Assembly: GCA_963715445.1 (NCBI GenBank)
Contig: OY970240.1
Span: forward strand, 2,228,145-2,292,144
DNA from: JAAYBF01 sp963715445
GTDB taxonomy: Bacteria > Actinomycetota > Thermoleophilia > Solirubrobacterales > Thermoleophilaceae
Reading direction: 5' to 3'
Length of the DNA stretch: 64,000 nucleotides
In this document: in pieces, positions 42,399-50,379 of the stretch
Numbering within the stretch: the first letter of the stretch is position 1
How the letters are laid out: each line of letters starts with the position of its first letter
Notes under the pieces: model-generated
Databases searched by the model: none
Told to the model about the DNA's origin: nothing
The model's input: only the letters and a program-made list of their open reading frames with translations
Position numbers and translations under genes: made by a program

Positions 42399-43297
42399 GG
42401 GCGGCGCGGGAACTTCCCGAAATCGGGCTTGCGCTTCTCCCGGTAGGCCTCGCGGCCCTCTTGAGCCTCTTCGCTGCCGTAGAAGAGGAGGTTGGTGTCG
42501 TGCGCGAGCTGCTGGATGCCGGTCATCCCGTCCTCGGAGGCGTTGAAGCTGGCCTTCAGCAGGCGCAGCGAGAACGGCGAGAGGTCGAGCATCTCGCGGC
42601 ACCAGCCCACGGTCTCTCGCTCGAGGTCCTCGAGCGGCACGACGGTGTTCACGAGCCCCATCTCGAGAGCCTGCTCGGCGTTGTACTGGCGGCAGAGGAA
42701 CCAGATCTCCTTCGCCTTCTTCTGGCCGATCTGCGCGGCCAGGAGGCTGGCGCCGAAGCCGCCGTCGAACGAGCCGACCTTCGGGCCCGTCTGTCCGAAG
42801 CGGGCGTTGTCGGCGGCGATGCTCAGGTCGCAGACGATGTGCAGAACGTGGCCGCCGCCGACGGCGTAGCCGGCGATCATCGCCACCACCGGCTTCGGCA
42901 GGCGCCGGATCTGGACGTGGAGGTCGGTGACGTGGAAGCGGCCTACGCTCGGCACCGCCGCCTCGGGGTCGGTGAGGTACCCGGAGTCTCCGCGCACTCG
43001 CTGGTCTCCTCCTGAGCAGAAGGCGAGCGGCCCCTCGCCGGTGAGCACGATCACGCCGACCTCGGTGTCCTCGCGGGCTACCTCGAGCGCGTGGGAGATC
43101 TCGACGATCGTCTGGGGGCGGAAGGCGTTGCGCACCTCCGGCCGGGCGATCGTGATCTTCGCGATTCCCTCCGCCGTCTCGTAGCGGATGTCCTCGTACT
43201 CGCCGGAGCCGCGCCAATCCGCCGCCACGGCGATCGTGCGCTTCTCCTGCTTCGCGGTCCAGTCGCTGCCCGCGCGGGTCTCTTCGGTGGCCGCCAT
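42395..43297 (-). CDS. menB: 1,4-dihydroxy-2-naphthoyl-CoA synthase
   Basis: Crotonase-fold enzyme of 300 residues that closes the second ring of DHNA-CoA. Typical segments: YETAEGIAKITIARPEVRNAF, EVGVIVLTGEGPLAFCSGGDQ, PKPVVAMIAGYAVGGGHVLH and GQTGPKVGSFDGGFGASLLA, then the C-terminal NASEDGMTGIQQLAHDTNLL. The ATG is preceded by TATCCT 11 bases upstream on the minus strand. It is divergent from menE with a 69-base gap. Confidence 0.96.
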   Translation of the reverse strand: MAATEETRAGSDWTAKQEKRTIAVAADWRGSGEYEDIRYETAEGIAKITIARPEVRNAFRPQTIVEISHALEVAREDTEVGVIVLTGEGPLAFCSGGDQRVRGDSGYLTDPEAAVPSVGRFHVTDLHVQIRRLPKPVVAMIAGYAVGGGHVLHIVCDLSIAADNARFGQTGPKVGSFDGGFGASLLAAQIGQKKAKEIWFLCRQYNAEQALEMGLVNTVVPLEDLERETVGWCREMLDLSPFSLRLLKASFNASEDGMTGIQQLAHDTNLLFYGSEEAQEGREAYREKRKPDFGKFPRRP

Positions 43298-43354
43298 TCG
43301 GGCGACGGAGGATAGTCCGCGCCGCCTTGCCGCCGCCACCAGCCGCCGCCCGCG

Positions 43355-43360
43355 TATGTT
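43355..43360 (+). promoter_or_regulatory. -10-like box of menE
   Basis: TATGTT, six bases, then ATG at 43367. Confidence 0.4.
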
Positions 43361-43366
43361 GCGTGC

Positions 43367-44686
43367 ATGGAGGACTGGCTGACCGTCGCGGCGCGTGAGC
43401 GGCCGAGCCACGCGGCCGTGGAGGCCCCCGACGGCGCTCTCAGCTACTCGGAGCTCGACGCCCGGGCGGACGAGGCGGCCCGCCGCCTGGCGGCGTTGGG
43501 CGTGGAGCGCGGGGGCCGGGTGGCCACGAGCCTCGCGCCCTCCACCGAGTTCTGCGCGCTGATGCACGGGGCACCTCGGATCGGCGCGGCGATAGTTCCC
43601 CTCAACACCCGCCTGCCCCATGAGGTGCAGCACCGTCAGGCCGCCATCGCCGGCGCCGACGTGGTGGTGGACCGCCCGCTGGACGGCATGGAGGCGGCCG
43701 TGGACCTGCATCGCGAGGTCGATCCCGCGGCGGTGCACACGGTCCTGTTCACCTCCGGCACGACAGGCGCGCCGAAGCGGGTGGAGCTGAGCATCGGGAA
43801 CCACGACGCGTCCGCGGCGGCGTCTGCACGCCTCTTCGGCAGCGAGCCGGACGACCGCTGGCTCTGCGCGCTGCCGCTCTTCCACATAGCGGGTCTCGCG
43901 ATCCTCACGAGGAGCGCCCGCGCGGGCACGACGGCGGTGCTCCACGACGGCTTCGATGCGGAGCGCGTCGCGGATCTCCTGTCGCGCGGCGAGGTCTCGC
44001 TCGTGTCGCTCGTGCCGACTCAGCTGCGGCGCCTGCGCGAGGCCGGCTTGCGCACCGCTCCCGGCTTGCGCGCGCTTCTGCTCGGCGGCGGCCCGATCCC
44101 GCCGGACCTCCTGGAGTGGGCGCTGGCCGCCGGCCTGCCGGTGCGCTGCACCTACGGGATGACCGAGACGACTTCGCAGGTCGCCGTCACCGGGGTCTCG
44201 GGGTCGGCCGCGGAGCCGCTCGATGGGGTGGAGCTGCAGATCGCGGACGACGGGGAGATCTTCGTCCGCGGCGCGATGGTCTCGCAGGAGACGCTCTCGG
44301 GCGATGGCTGGCTCCACACGGGTGACAGCGGCCGCCTCGACAAGGACGGTCTGCTGCACGTGGAGGGCCGGATCAAGGAGATGATCGTCACCGGCGGGGA
44401 GAAGGTCGCGCCGGCGGTGGTGGAGGCGGTCGTGGCCCAGCATCCCGCCGTGGCCGATGCGGGCGTCACGGGCACCCCGGATCCGGAGTGGGGGGAGGCC
44501 GTCACCGCGTTCATCGTGGAGCGCACCCCGGTCAGCGATTACGACCTGCTCGCCTTCTGCCGCGATCGCCTCGCCGGCTACGAGGTGCCCAAGCGCGTCG
44601 TGAGGCTCGAGGCCCTGCCGCGCAACGCCGGCGGCAAGCTGCTGCGCTCCCAGCTCGGGCCACCGCCCGAAGAGGCGAACAACTAA
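43367..44686 (+). CDS. menE: o-Succinylbenzoate-CoA ligase
   Basis: Acyl-adenylate-forming enzyme of 439 residues, activating o-succinylbenzoate to the CoA ester. Motifs: TVLFTSGTTGAPKRVELSIG (P-loop), CTYGMTETTSQVAVTG, LHTGDSGRLDKDG and VEGRIKEMIVTGGEKVAP, and the final catalytic Lys in PRNAGGKLLRSQL. It stands beside menB, so MenE is preferred over general acyl-CoA synthetases. It ends 11 bases before ilvC. A thioesterase for DHNA-CoA is not seen. Confidence 0.92.
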   Translation: MEDWLTVAARERPSHAAVEAPDGALSYSELDARADEAARRLAALGVERGGRVATSLAPSTEFCALMHGAPRIGAAIVPLNTRLPHEVQHRQAAIAGADVVVDRPLDGMEAAVDLHREVDPAAVHTVLFTSGTTGAPKRVELSIGNHDASAAASARLFGSEPDDRWLCALPLFHIAGLAILTRSARAGTTAVLHDGFDAERVADLLSRGEVSLVSLVPTQLRRLREAGLRTAPGLRALLLGGGPIPPDLLEWALAAGLPVRCTYGMTETTSQVAVTGVSGSAAEPLDGVELQIADDGEIFVRGAMVSQETLSGDGWLHTGDSGRLDKDGLLHVEGRIKEMIVTGGEKVAPAVVEAVVAQHPAVADAGVTGTPDPEWGEAVTAFIVERTPVSDYDLLAFCRDRLAGYEVPKRVVRLEALPRNAGGKLLRSQLGPPPEEANN

Positions 44687-44689
44687 AGT
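44684..44689 (+). promoter_or_regulatory. -10-like box of ilvC
   Basis: TAAAGT, which includes the menE stop, eight bases before the GTG of ilvC. Confidence 0.35.
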
Positions 44690-44697
44690 CCTCCGCC

Positions 44698-45687
44698 GTG
44701 ATCTACGACAACGACGCAGACCTCTCGAAGCTCGACGGCAAGACCGTCGCAATCCTCGGCTACGGCTCGCAGGGCCACGCGCACGCGCTGAACCTGCACG
44801 AATCCGGCGTGAACGTCGTGGTCGGCCTGCGCGAGGACTCCTCATCGGTCGAGAAGGCCAAGGCCGACGGGCTCGAGGTCGCATCGATCGCCGACGCGGC
44901 CAGCCGCGGCGACGTCGTGATGATCCTGCTGCCCGACGAGAAGCAGGGCAAGCTCTGGGAGGAGGAGATCAAGGACGGGATCGCCCCCGGCAACCTGCTG
45001 CTCTTCGCCCACGGCTTCTCGATCCACTTCGATCAGATCGACCCGGGCCCCGGCGTCGACGTCGGCATGGTCGCCCCCAAGGGCCCCGGCCACCTCGTCC
45101 GCCGTCAGTTCACCGAGGGCGCCGGCGTGCCCGGCCTGATGGCCATCCACGCCGACGAGAGCGGCACCGCCCGCGACCTCGTGCTCGCCTACGCCAAGGG
45201 GATCGGCTGCACCCGCGGCGGCGTCATCGAGACCACCTTCAAGGACGAGACCGAGACCGATCTCTTCGGCGAGCAGGCCGTTCTCTGCGGCGGTGTCTCA
45301 GAGCTCGTCCAGGCCGGCTACGAGACGCTCGTCGACGCGGGCTACGACCCGCGCCTCGCCTACTTCGAGTGTCTCCACGAGCTAAAGCTGATCGTCGACC
45401 TGATGTACGAGAAGGGCATCACCGGCATGCGCTACTCGATCTCCAACACCGCCGAGTACGGCGACCTCACCCGAGGCAAGCGCGTCATCACCGACGACAC
45501 CCGCCAGGCGATGCGCGACATCCTCGGTGAGATCCAGTCGGGCCAGTTCGCGCGCGAGTGGATCGCCGAGAACAACGCCGGCCAGGAGAACTTCCAGCGC
45601 ATGCGCGAGGAGCAGGCCGGCAAGCAGATCGAGCGCGAGGGCAAGCAGCTCCGCTCGATGATGGACTGGATCGATACCGAGTTCTAG
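44698..45687 (+). CDS. ilvC: Ketol-acid reductoisomerase
   Basis: Mg- and NADPH-dependent enzyme of 329 residues (class I short form) acting on acetolactate and acetohydroxybutyrate. It has KTVAILGYGSQGHAHALNLH, VVVGLREDSSSVEKA, VAPKGPGHLVRRQF, a knotted C-terminal domain with DETETDLFGEQAVLCGG, and YFECLHELKLIVDLMYEKGI. The GTG is chosen because it is near menE's end and the frame upstream lacks family similarity. In many actinobacteria it follows ilvN; here the men block lies between. Confidence 0.97.
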   Translation: MIYDNDADLSKLDGKTVAILGYGSQGHAHALNLHESGVNVVVGLREDSSSVEKAKADGLEVASIADAASRGDVVMILLPDEKQGKLWEEEIKDGIAPGNLLLFAHGFSIHFDQIDPGPGVDVGMVAPKGPGHLVRRQFTEGAGVPGLMAIHADESGTARDLVLAYAKGIGCTRGGVIETTFKDETETDLFGEQAVLCGGVSELVQAGYETLVDAGYDPRLAYFECLHELKLIVDLMYEKGITGMRYSISNTAEYGDLTRGKRVITDDTRQAMRDILGEIQSGQFAREWIAENNAGQENFQRMREEQAGKQIEREGKQLRSMMDWIDTEF

Positions 45688-45692
45688 GAGCG

Positions 45693-45713
45693 CCCGGCGT
45701 TGTTCCCGCCGGG
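45693..45713 (+). terminator. Hairpin after ilvC
   Basis: CCCGGCG, seven bases, CGCCGGG, perfect seven-base stem five bases after the ilvC stop. No T-run. It separates ilvC from the riboswitch-controlled ser genes. Confidence 0.55.
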
Positions 45714-45737
45714 TATCGGAGCGGTGTACTACACTCG

Positions 45738-45816
45738 CCGGGCCGTCGCGACTGGCGTCTTGAGGTGGAGTTCACCACCGGGGAGCGGCGGATGAAGAGC
45801 CGTACGCCTGGGCACA
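45738..45816 (+). ncRNA. ZTP (pfl) riboswitch upstream of serC
   Basis: The leader of serC shows the pfl/ZTP aptamer consensus: the first core CGCGACTGGCG at 45747-45757; hairpin GGTGG, AGTTCA, CCACC; the conserved CCGGGGAGCGGC segment (45779 on) which pairs with the GCCG at 45742-45745; and the 3' ligand-binding hairpin with CCGTACGCCTGGGCA at 45800-45814. ZTP (or ZMP) accumulates when 10-formyl-THF is short. It is expected to raise expression of serC-serA, which make the one-carbon donor serine. I cannot see a clear expression-platform hairpin; translation control is possible, since the GGAGG at 45843-45847 is near. Confidence 0.85.
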
Positions 45817-45853
45817 GCACCGCACTGAAACTCGATAGCCGCGGAGGCCAGCC

Positions 45854-46993
45854 TTGCCCGTGACGACGCCCCAGATTCCCGCCGATCTCAAGCCCGCCGA
45901 CGGTCGCTTCGGCTGCGGGCCGTCCAAGGTCCGCCCGGAGCAGCTCCAAGCTCTCGCCGAAACCGGCAAGGCGATCATGGGCACCTCTCACCGCCAGAAG
46001 CCCGTCAAGGAAGTGGTCGGCCATGTGCGCGGCGGCCTGTCCGAGCTGTTCTCGCTGCCCGAGGGCTACGAGGTGGCGCTCGGCAACGGCGGCACCACCG
46101 CCTTCTGGGACGCGGCCACCTGTGGGCTCGTCCGCCGCCGGGCGCTGCACCTGACCTACGGCGAGTTCTCGCAGAAGTTCGCCACGGCGACCGCCACCGC
46201 GCCCTTCCTCGAGGAGCCGATCGTCGTGTCGGCCGACCCGGGCGATGCTCCGGCGCCGACGGCGGATCCCGACGCGGACGTGATCGCGTGGGCTCACAAC
46301 GAGACCTCGACCGGCGTCATGGTCGGGGTGGAGCGCCCCGCCGGGGCCGATGACGCCCTGGTCCTGATCGACGCGACCTCCGGGGCCGGCGGCCTGCCGG
46401 TGGACGTCGTGCAGGCCGACGCGTACTACTTCGCTCCGCAGAAGGGCTTCGCCGCCGACGGCGGGCTCTGGCTGGCGCTGCTCAGCCCGGCCGCGATCGA
46501 GCGGATCGAGGAGCTGGGCGCGGCGACCGATCGCTGGCGCCCCGAGTTCCTCTCGCTGACCACCGCGCTCGACAACTCGCGCAAGGACCAGACCTACAAC
46601 ACGCCCGCGCTCGCGACGCTGCTGCTGCTCGCCGACCAGGTCGAGTGGATGCTCGAGGGAGGTGGCCTCGACTGGTGCGTCGAGCGGACCACCGCTTCCT
46701 CGCGCCACCTCTATGAGTGGGCCGAGGCATCCCCGGTCGCGACGCCGTTCGTGGCCGATCCGGACAAGCGCTCGCTCGTCGTGGGCACGATCGACTTCGA
46801 GGAGAGCATCGACGCCGCGGCGATCGCAGCGGCCCTGCGCGCCAACGGCATCGTCGACACGGAGCCGTATCGCAAGCTGGGGCGCAATCAGCTGCGCGTA
46901 GGCATGTTCCCGGCGATCGAGCCGGGAGACGTGGAGGCGCTCACGGCGTGCATCGACTGGGTCATCGAGAACGTGGGGGAGGCAACCCGATGA
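45854..46993 (+). CDS. serC: Phosphoserine aminotransferase
   Basis: PLP enzyme of 379 residues that turns 3-phosphohydroxypyruvate into phosphoserine. It resembles the SerC type of actinobacteria: RFGCGPSKVRPEQLQALAETG, IMGTSHRQKPVKEVVGHVRG and FAPQKGFAADGGLWLAL, where the Lys binds PLP. A TTG start is chosen since GGAGG lies six bases upstream; the GTG at 45860 is an alternative. Controlled by a ZTP riboswitch and read with serA (ATGA overlap). Confidence 0.94.
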   Translation: MPVTTPQIPADLKPADGRFGCGPSKVRPEQLQALAETGKAIMGTSHRQKPVKEVVGHVRGGLSELFSLPEGYEVALGNGGTTAFWDAATCGLVRRRALHLTYGEFSQKFATATATAPFLEEPIVVSADPGDAPAPTADPDADVIAWAHNETSTGVMVGVERPAGADDALVLIDATSGAGGLPVDVVQADAYYFAPQKGFAADGGLWLALLSPAAIERIEELGAATDRWRPEFLSLTTALDNSRKDQTYNTPALATLLLLADQVEWMLEGGGLDWCVERTTASSRHLYEWAEASPVATPFVADPDKRSLVVGTIDFEESIDAAAIAAALRANGIVDTEPYRKLGRNQLRVGMFPAIEPGDVEALTACIDWVIENVGEATR

Positions 46994-48585
46994 AGGTGCT
47001 GGTCAAGGAGAAGATCGGTGACTCGGGCGTCGAGCTGCTGCGCGAAGCGGGCTTCGAGGTCGAGCTGGGGGCCGATTGGGAGGACGGTGAGCTCGAGCGC
47101 AGGATCGGCGAGTTCGACGGCATCCTGATCCGCTCTGCCACCAAGCTGACCGCGGACCTGCTCGAGAAGGCCGACAACCTGAAGGTCGTCGGGCGCGCGG
47201 GAGTCGGCATCGACAACGTCGACGTCGAGGCTGCCACCCGCCGCGGCATAGTGGTCGCGAACGCGCCGCAGTCGAACGTCATCACGGCGGCCGAGCACAC
47301 GATGGCGCTGCTGCTGGCGCTCGCCCGCAACGTGCCCCAGGCCCACGCCTCGCTCGTCGGCGGCGCTTGGGACCGCTCGAAGTACAGCGGCACCGAGCTC
47401 TTCGAGAAGACGCTTGGCGTGATCGGCTTCGGCCGCATCGGCCAGCTCGTGGCCCAGCGGGCGCGCGGCTTCGGCATGCGCGTGCTGGCCTTCGACGCCT
47501 ACGTGGCCGAGGAGCGCTTCCGCGAGCTCGGGGCCGAGCGCGCGAGCAGCGCCGACCAGGTGTTCGCCGAGGCGGACTTCCTGACGATCCACCTGCCCAA
47601 GACGCCCGAGACCGAGAACTACCTGAACGCCGCCGCCTTCGCCAAGATGAAGGACGGCATTCGGATCCTCAACGTCGCGCGCGGTCCGCTGGTGGTCGAC
47701 GAGGACTTGAAGGACGCGCTCGACTCGGGCAAGGTCGGCGGTGCGGCCCTCGACGTCTTCCGCTCGGAGCCGATGACCGACCATCCGCTGTTCGGATACC
47801 CGAACGTGGTCGTCACGCCGCATCTCGGCGCATCCACGGCCGAGGCCACCGATCGCGCCGGCTACCAGTCGGCCGAGCAGGTCGTCGCGGCGCTCACGGG
47901 CGGGGCGGTGACGAGCGCGGTCAACGTGCCGACGGTCGCGGGGGAGGACCTCGAGGCGCTCGGCCCGTTCCTCCCGCTCGCCTCGCATCTCGGCCGGATC
48001 GCCACGAGCATCGCCGGCGGGACCTCCGTCGACGCCCTCGAGGTGGAGTACCGCGGCGGGATCGCGGAGCGGGACACGCGCTTCCTGACCGTTCAGATCC
48101 TGAAGGGCGTTCTCGCCGGGCACACCGAGGAGGACGTCAACGACGTCAACGCGCCGGCGCTCGCCGATGAGCGCGGGATCGCCGTCACCGAGACGAGCAG
48201 CGAGCGGGCACGCGACTTCACCGATCTCGTCCGCGTCACCGTGGTCAGCGGCCAGGAGCGCTCCAGCGTCGTCGGCACGGTGCTCGGCAACCGCGACCGC
48301 CCGCATCTGCTCGAGGCGTGGGGCTCGCGCTTCAACGTCCAGCTCGAGCAGCACTTGGCGATCTTCCGCTACCGCGACCAGCCGGGGAGGATCGGCCGCG
48401 TGGGCACGGCGCTCGGCGAGGCCGGCGTGAACATCGTCTCCGCCGCGGTCGGTCGCCAGCCCGACGGTGCTGACGAGGGCGAGGCCGTGATGGTCGTCAC
48501 GGCCGACTCGTGCGTGCCGCAGGACGTGATCGACGCGATCGTCGCCTCGGACGGCTTCGTGGCGGGCCGCGCAGTCAGCCTGTAG
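46990..48585 (+). CDS. serA: D-3-phosphoglycerate dehydrogenase
   Basis: First enzyme of serine synthesis; 531 residues. NAD-binding fold with KTLGVIGFGRIGQLVAQRARG, substrate-binding RSATKLTADLLEKAD, and catalytic Arg, Glu and His in ARGPLVVDE, FRSEPMTDHPLF and TPHLGASTAEATDRAG. C-terminal halves hold an ASB domain and a final ACT domain (PGRIGRVGTALGEAGVNIVSAAVG) for serine feedback. The ATG overlaps the serC stop by four bases. Confidence 0.97.
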   Translation: MKVLVKEKIGDSGVELLREAGFEVELGADWEDGELERRIGEFDGILIRSATKLTADLLEKADNLKVVGRAGVGIDNVDVEAATRRGIVVANAPQSNVITAAEHTMALLLALARNVPQAHASLVGGAWDRSKYSGTELFEKTLGVIGFGRIGQLVAQRARGFGMRVLAFDAYVAEERFRELGAERASSADQVFAEADFLTIHLPKTPETENYLNAAAFAKMKDGIRILNVARGPLVVDEDLKDALDSGKVGGAALDVFRSEPMTDHPLFGYPNVVVTPHLGASTAEATDRAGYQSAEQVVAALTGGAVTSAVNVPTVAGEDLEALGPFLPLASHLGRIATSIAGGTSVDALEVEYRGGIAERDTRFLTVQILKGVLAGHTEEDVNDVNAPALADERGIAVTETSSERARDFTDLVRVTVVSGQERSSVVGTVLGNRDRPHLLEAWGSRFNVQLEQHLAIFRYRDQPGRIGRVGTALGEAGVNIVSAAVGRQPDGADEGEAVMVVTADSCVPQDVIDAIVASDGFVAGRAVSL

Positions 48586-48589
48586 CCGT

Positions 48590-48618
48590 TTGGGCACAGG
48601 CTCTGCCTGTAGTACGCT
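48590..48618 (+). promoter_or_regulatory. Promoter of the leuA leader
   Basis: TTGGGC at 48590-48595, 17 bases, TACGCT at 48613-48618, then seven bases to the ATG of the leader peptide, so the leader would be translated leaderlessly. The spacer is nearly filled by the dyad ACAGGC, TCT, GCCTGT (48596-48610), which could be an operator or the serA terminator. Confidence 0.5.
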
Positions 48619-48625
48619 GACCCGG

Positions 48626-48679
48626 ATGTCGTTCCAGCTCGACCTGCTGCTTCTCCTCCTCCCCCCTCGGGGGGAATAG
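48626..48679 (+). CDS. leuL: Leucine-rich leader peptide of leuA
   Basis: A 17-codon frame encoding MSFQLDLLLLLLPPRGE, with seven Leu codons (CTC, CTG, CTG, CTT and three more CTC), six consecutive, ahead of leuA. This is the hallmark of ribosome-mediated attenuation in leucine operons. No Shine-Dalgarno is seen, but a -10-like box lies seven bases before the ATG. The stretch just past the Leu codons contains CCCCCC and GGGGGG, which can fold into a short hairpin. Confidence 0.85.
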   Translation: MSFQLDLLLLLLPPRGE

Positions 48680-48751
48680 CGCGTGGCGGCCGCCGGAAGC
48701 CGCATGTACAGGAGAAACGGGTCGAGTAGGAGAATCAGGAGCGAACGACAT
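48626..48751 (+). promoter_or_regulatory. leuA translational attenuator candidate
   Basis: Segments of the leader peptide frame are complementary, in nested order, to the leuA translation start. ATGTCGTTC (48626-48634) is exactly complementary to GAACGACAT (48743-48751), which includes the leuA ATG. CTCGACCTG (48638-48646) can pair with CGGGTCGAG (48718-48726) with one G-U. A ribosome stalled at the Leu codons would free the leuA start, whereas a completed leader peptide would let the RNA fold and hide it. The Shine-Dalgarno AGGAG (48737-48741) lies inside the fold. Confidence 0.65.
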
Positions 48752-50339
48752 GGCAGCGGAGATCACACGTAGCGAGGCAAACCGGGTACGAGTCTTCGAC
48801 ACGACCCTGCGCGACGGCGAGCAATCCCCCGGGATCTCGCTGAACACGCAGGAGAAGCTCGAGATCGCGCATCAGCTCGCGCGGCTCGACGTGGACGTGA
48901 TCGAGGCCGGCTTCCCGATCGCCTCGCCGGGCGATTTCGAGGCGGTGCAGGCGATCGCCCGCGACGTGCACGGACCCGTGATCTGCGGGCTGGCGCGCAC
49001 GGGCTTCCAGGACATCGACGCGGCCTGGAACGCGGTCAAGGACTCCGAGCGCCCGCGCATCCACACCTTCATCTCCACCAGCGACATCCACATCGAGCAC
49101 CAGCTCCAGACGACTCGTGAGGACGTCAAGGGCCAGGCGCGCGCTGCCGTGGCGCACGCCAGGGGCTACTGCGAGGACGTCGAGTTCTCGCCGATGGACG
49201 CGACGCGCGCGGACCTCGAGTTCACCGCCGAGGTGCTGCAGATCGCCCTCGACGAGGGCGCGACCACGATCAACGTGCCCGACACCGTGGGGTACTCGAT
49301 GCCCGACGAGTACGCCGCGATGTGGCGTGAGCTCTATCGCCTCGTGCCCGACCTGGCGAAGGTGACGACCTCGGTCCACTGCCACGACGACCTCGGGTTG
49401 GCCGTGGCGAACTCGTTCGCCGGCGTGCAGGCAGGGTGCCGGCAGGTGGAGTGCGCGATCAACGGCCTGGGGGAGCGTGCCGGCAACGCGTCGCTCGAGG
49501 AGATGGTGATGCTCCTGCGCGTCCGCGAGGCCGAGCACGGGCTCTGGAGCGGTGTGGAGACGACGGAGATCGCCCGCACCAGCCGTCTCGTGTCCCGCCT
49601 GACCGGCTACCAGGTGCAGCCGAACAAGGCGATCGTCGGCCGCAACGCCTTCGCCCACGAGTCGGGCATCCACCAGGACGGCGTGCTCAAGGAGCGCACG
49701 ACCTACGAGATCATGGACGCAACGACGATCGGACACCAGTCGAACTCGATCGTCCTCGGCAAGCACTCCGGCCGCCATGCGCTGCGCAAGGCTCTGGAGG
49801 AGCTTGGCTTCACGGTGGACGGTGCGGCGCTGAACACGGCCTTCAAGCGCTTCAAGGAGGTCGCCGATCGCAAGAAGACCGTCACGGCGCTCGATCTGGA
49901 GGCGATCGTCTCGGACGAGATGCGCCAGTCCGAGAGCGCGTTCCTGCTCGAGTCCTTCGACATCGAGGCGGGCTCCGACCGCTCGCCGTTCGCCCGCGTC
50001 CGGGTGCGGATGCCTGCCGGCGACGTCGCCGAGGGGGAGTTCACCGGCGATGGCCCGGTGGACGCGTTCTTCAGCGCCCTCAACATGGCGACCGGCCGCG
50101 AGGCCCGGCTGAAGGAGTACCACGTCTCCGCGGTGACGGCCGGGCGCGACGCGCTCGCCGAGGTCACCGTGCTGCTGGAGCTCGACGGCACCACCGCCCA
50201 GGGCCAGGGCGTCTCACCGGACACCATGGAGGCGTCCGGCCGGGCCTACCTGCGAGCGATCACCAATGCGCTCGCGGACTCGCCCGTGGCGGAGGCCGAG
50301 CACCACATAGACGCGGCCGCCAAGAGCGCAACCCCCTAA
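48750..50339 (+). CDS. leuA: 2-isopropylmalate synthase
   Basis: Condenses 2-oxoisovalerate with acetyl-CoA, first step of leucine synthesis; 529 residues of the LeuA type 1 form. HMG-CoA lyase-like catalytic domain: RVFDTTLRDGEQSPGISLNT, HTFISTSDIHIEHQL, VHCHDDLGLAVANSFAG, NGLGERAGNASLEE and HESGIHQDGVLKERTTYE. The C-terminal regulatory domain (about 390-529) for leucine feedback follows. Its expression is predicted to depend on the leader described above. Confidence 0.97.
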   Translation: MAAEITRSEANRVRVFDTTLRDGEQSPGISLNTQEKLEIAHQLARLDVDVIEAGFPIASPGDFEAVQAIARDVHGPVICGLARTGFQDIDAAWNAVKDSERPRIHTFISTSDIHIEHQLQTTREDVKGQARAAVAHARGYCEDVEFSPMDATRADLEFTAEVLQIALDEGATTINVPDTVGYSMPDEYAAMWRELYRLVPDLAKVTTSVHCHDDLGLAVANSFAGVQAGCRQVECAINGLGERAGNASLEEMVMLLRVREAEHGLWSGVETTEIARTSRLVSRLTGYQVQPNKAIVGRNAFAHESGIHQDGVLKERTTYEIMDATTIGHQSNSIVLGKHSGRHALRKALEELGFTVDGAALNTAFKRFKEVADRKKTVTALDLEAIVSDEMRQSESAFLLESFDIEAGSDRSPFARVRVRMPAGDVAEGEFTGDGPVDAFFSALNMATGREARLKEYHVSAVTAGRDALAEVTVLLELDGTTAQGQGVSPDTMEASGRAYLRAITNALADSPVAEAEHHIDAAAKSATP

Positions 50340-50379
50340 CCGGGTTGGCCGGCCCGCGCCGGCGGGGCACAATGGACAG

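Noticed and set aside
42395..44884. N-terminal extension of menB to 829 codons
   Set aside because: The extension is antisense to menE; the conserved MenB region starts at the ATG at 43297.
48661..48674. CCCCCC/GGGGGG hairpin in leuL as an intrinsic terminator
   Set aside because: No T-run follows; the hairpin is short with a tiny loop. Pairing of the start regions explains control better.
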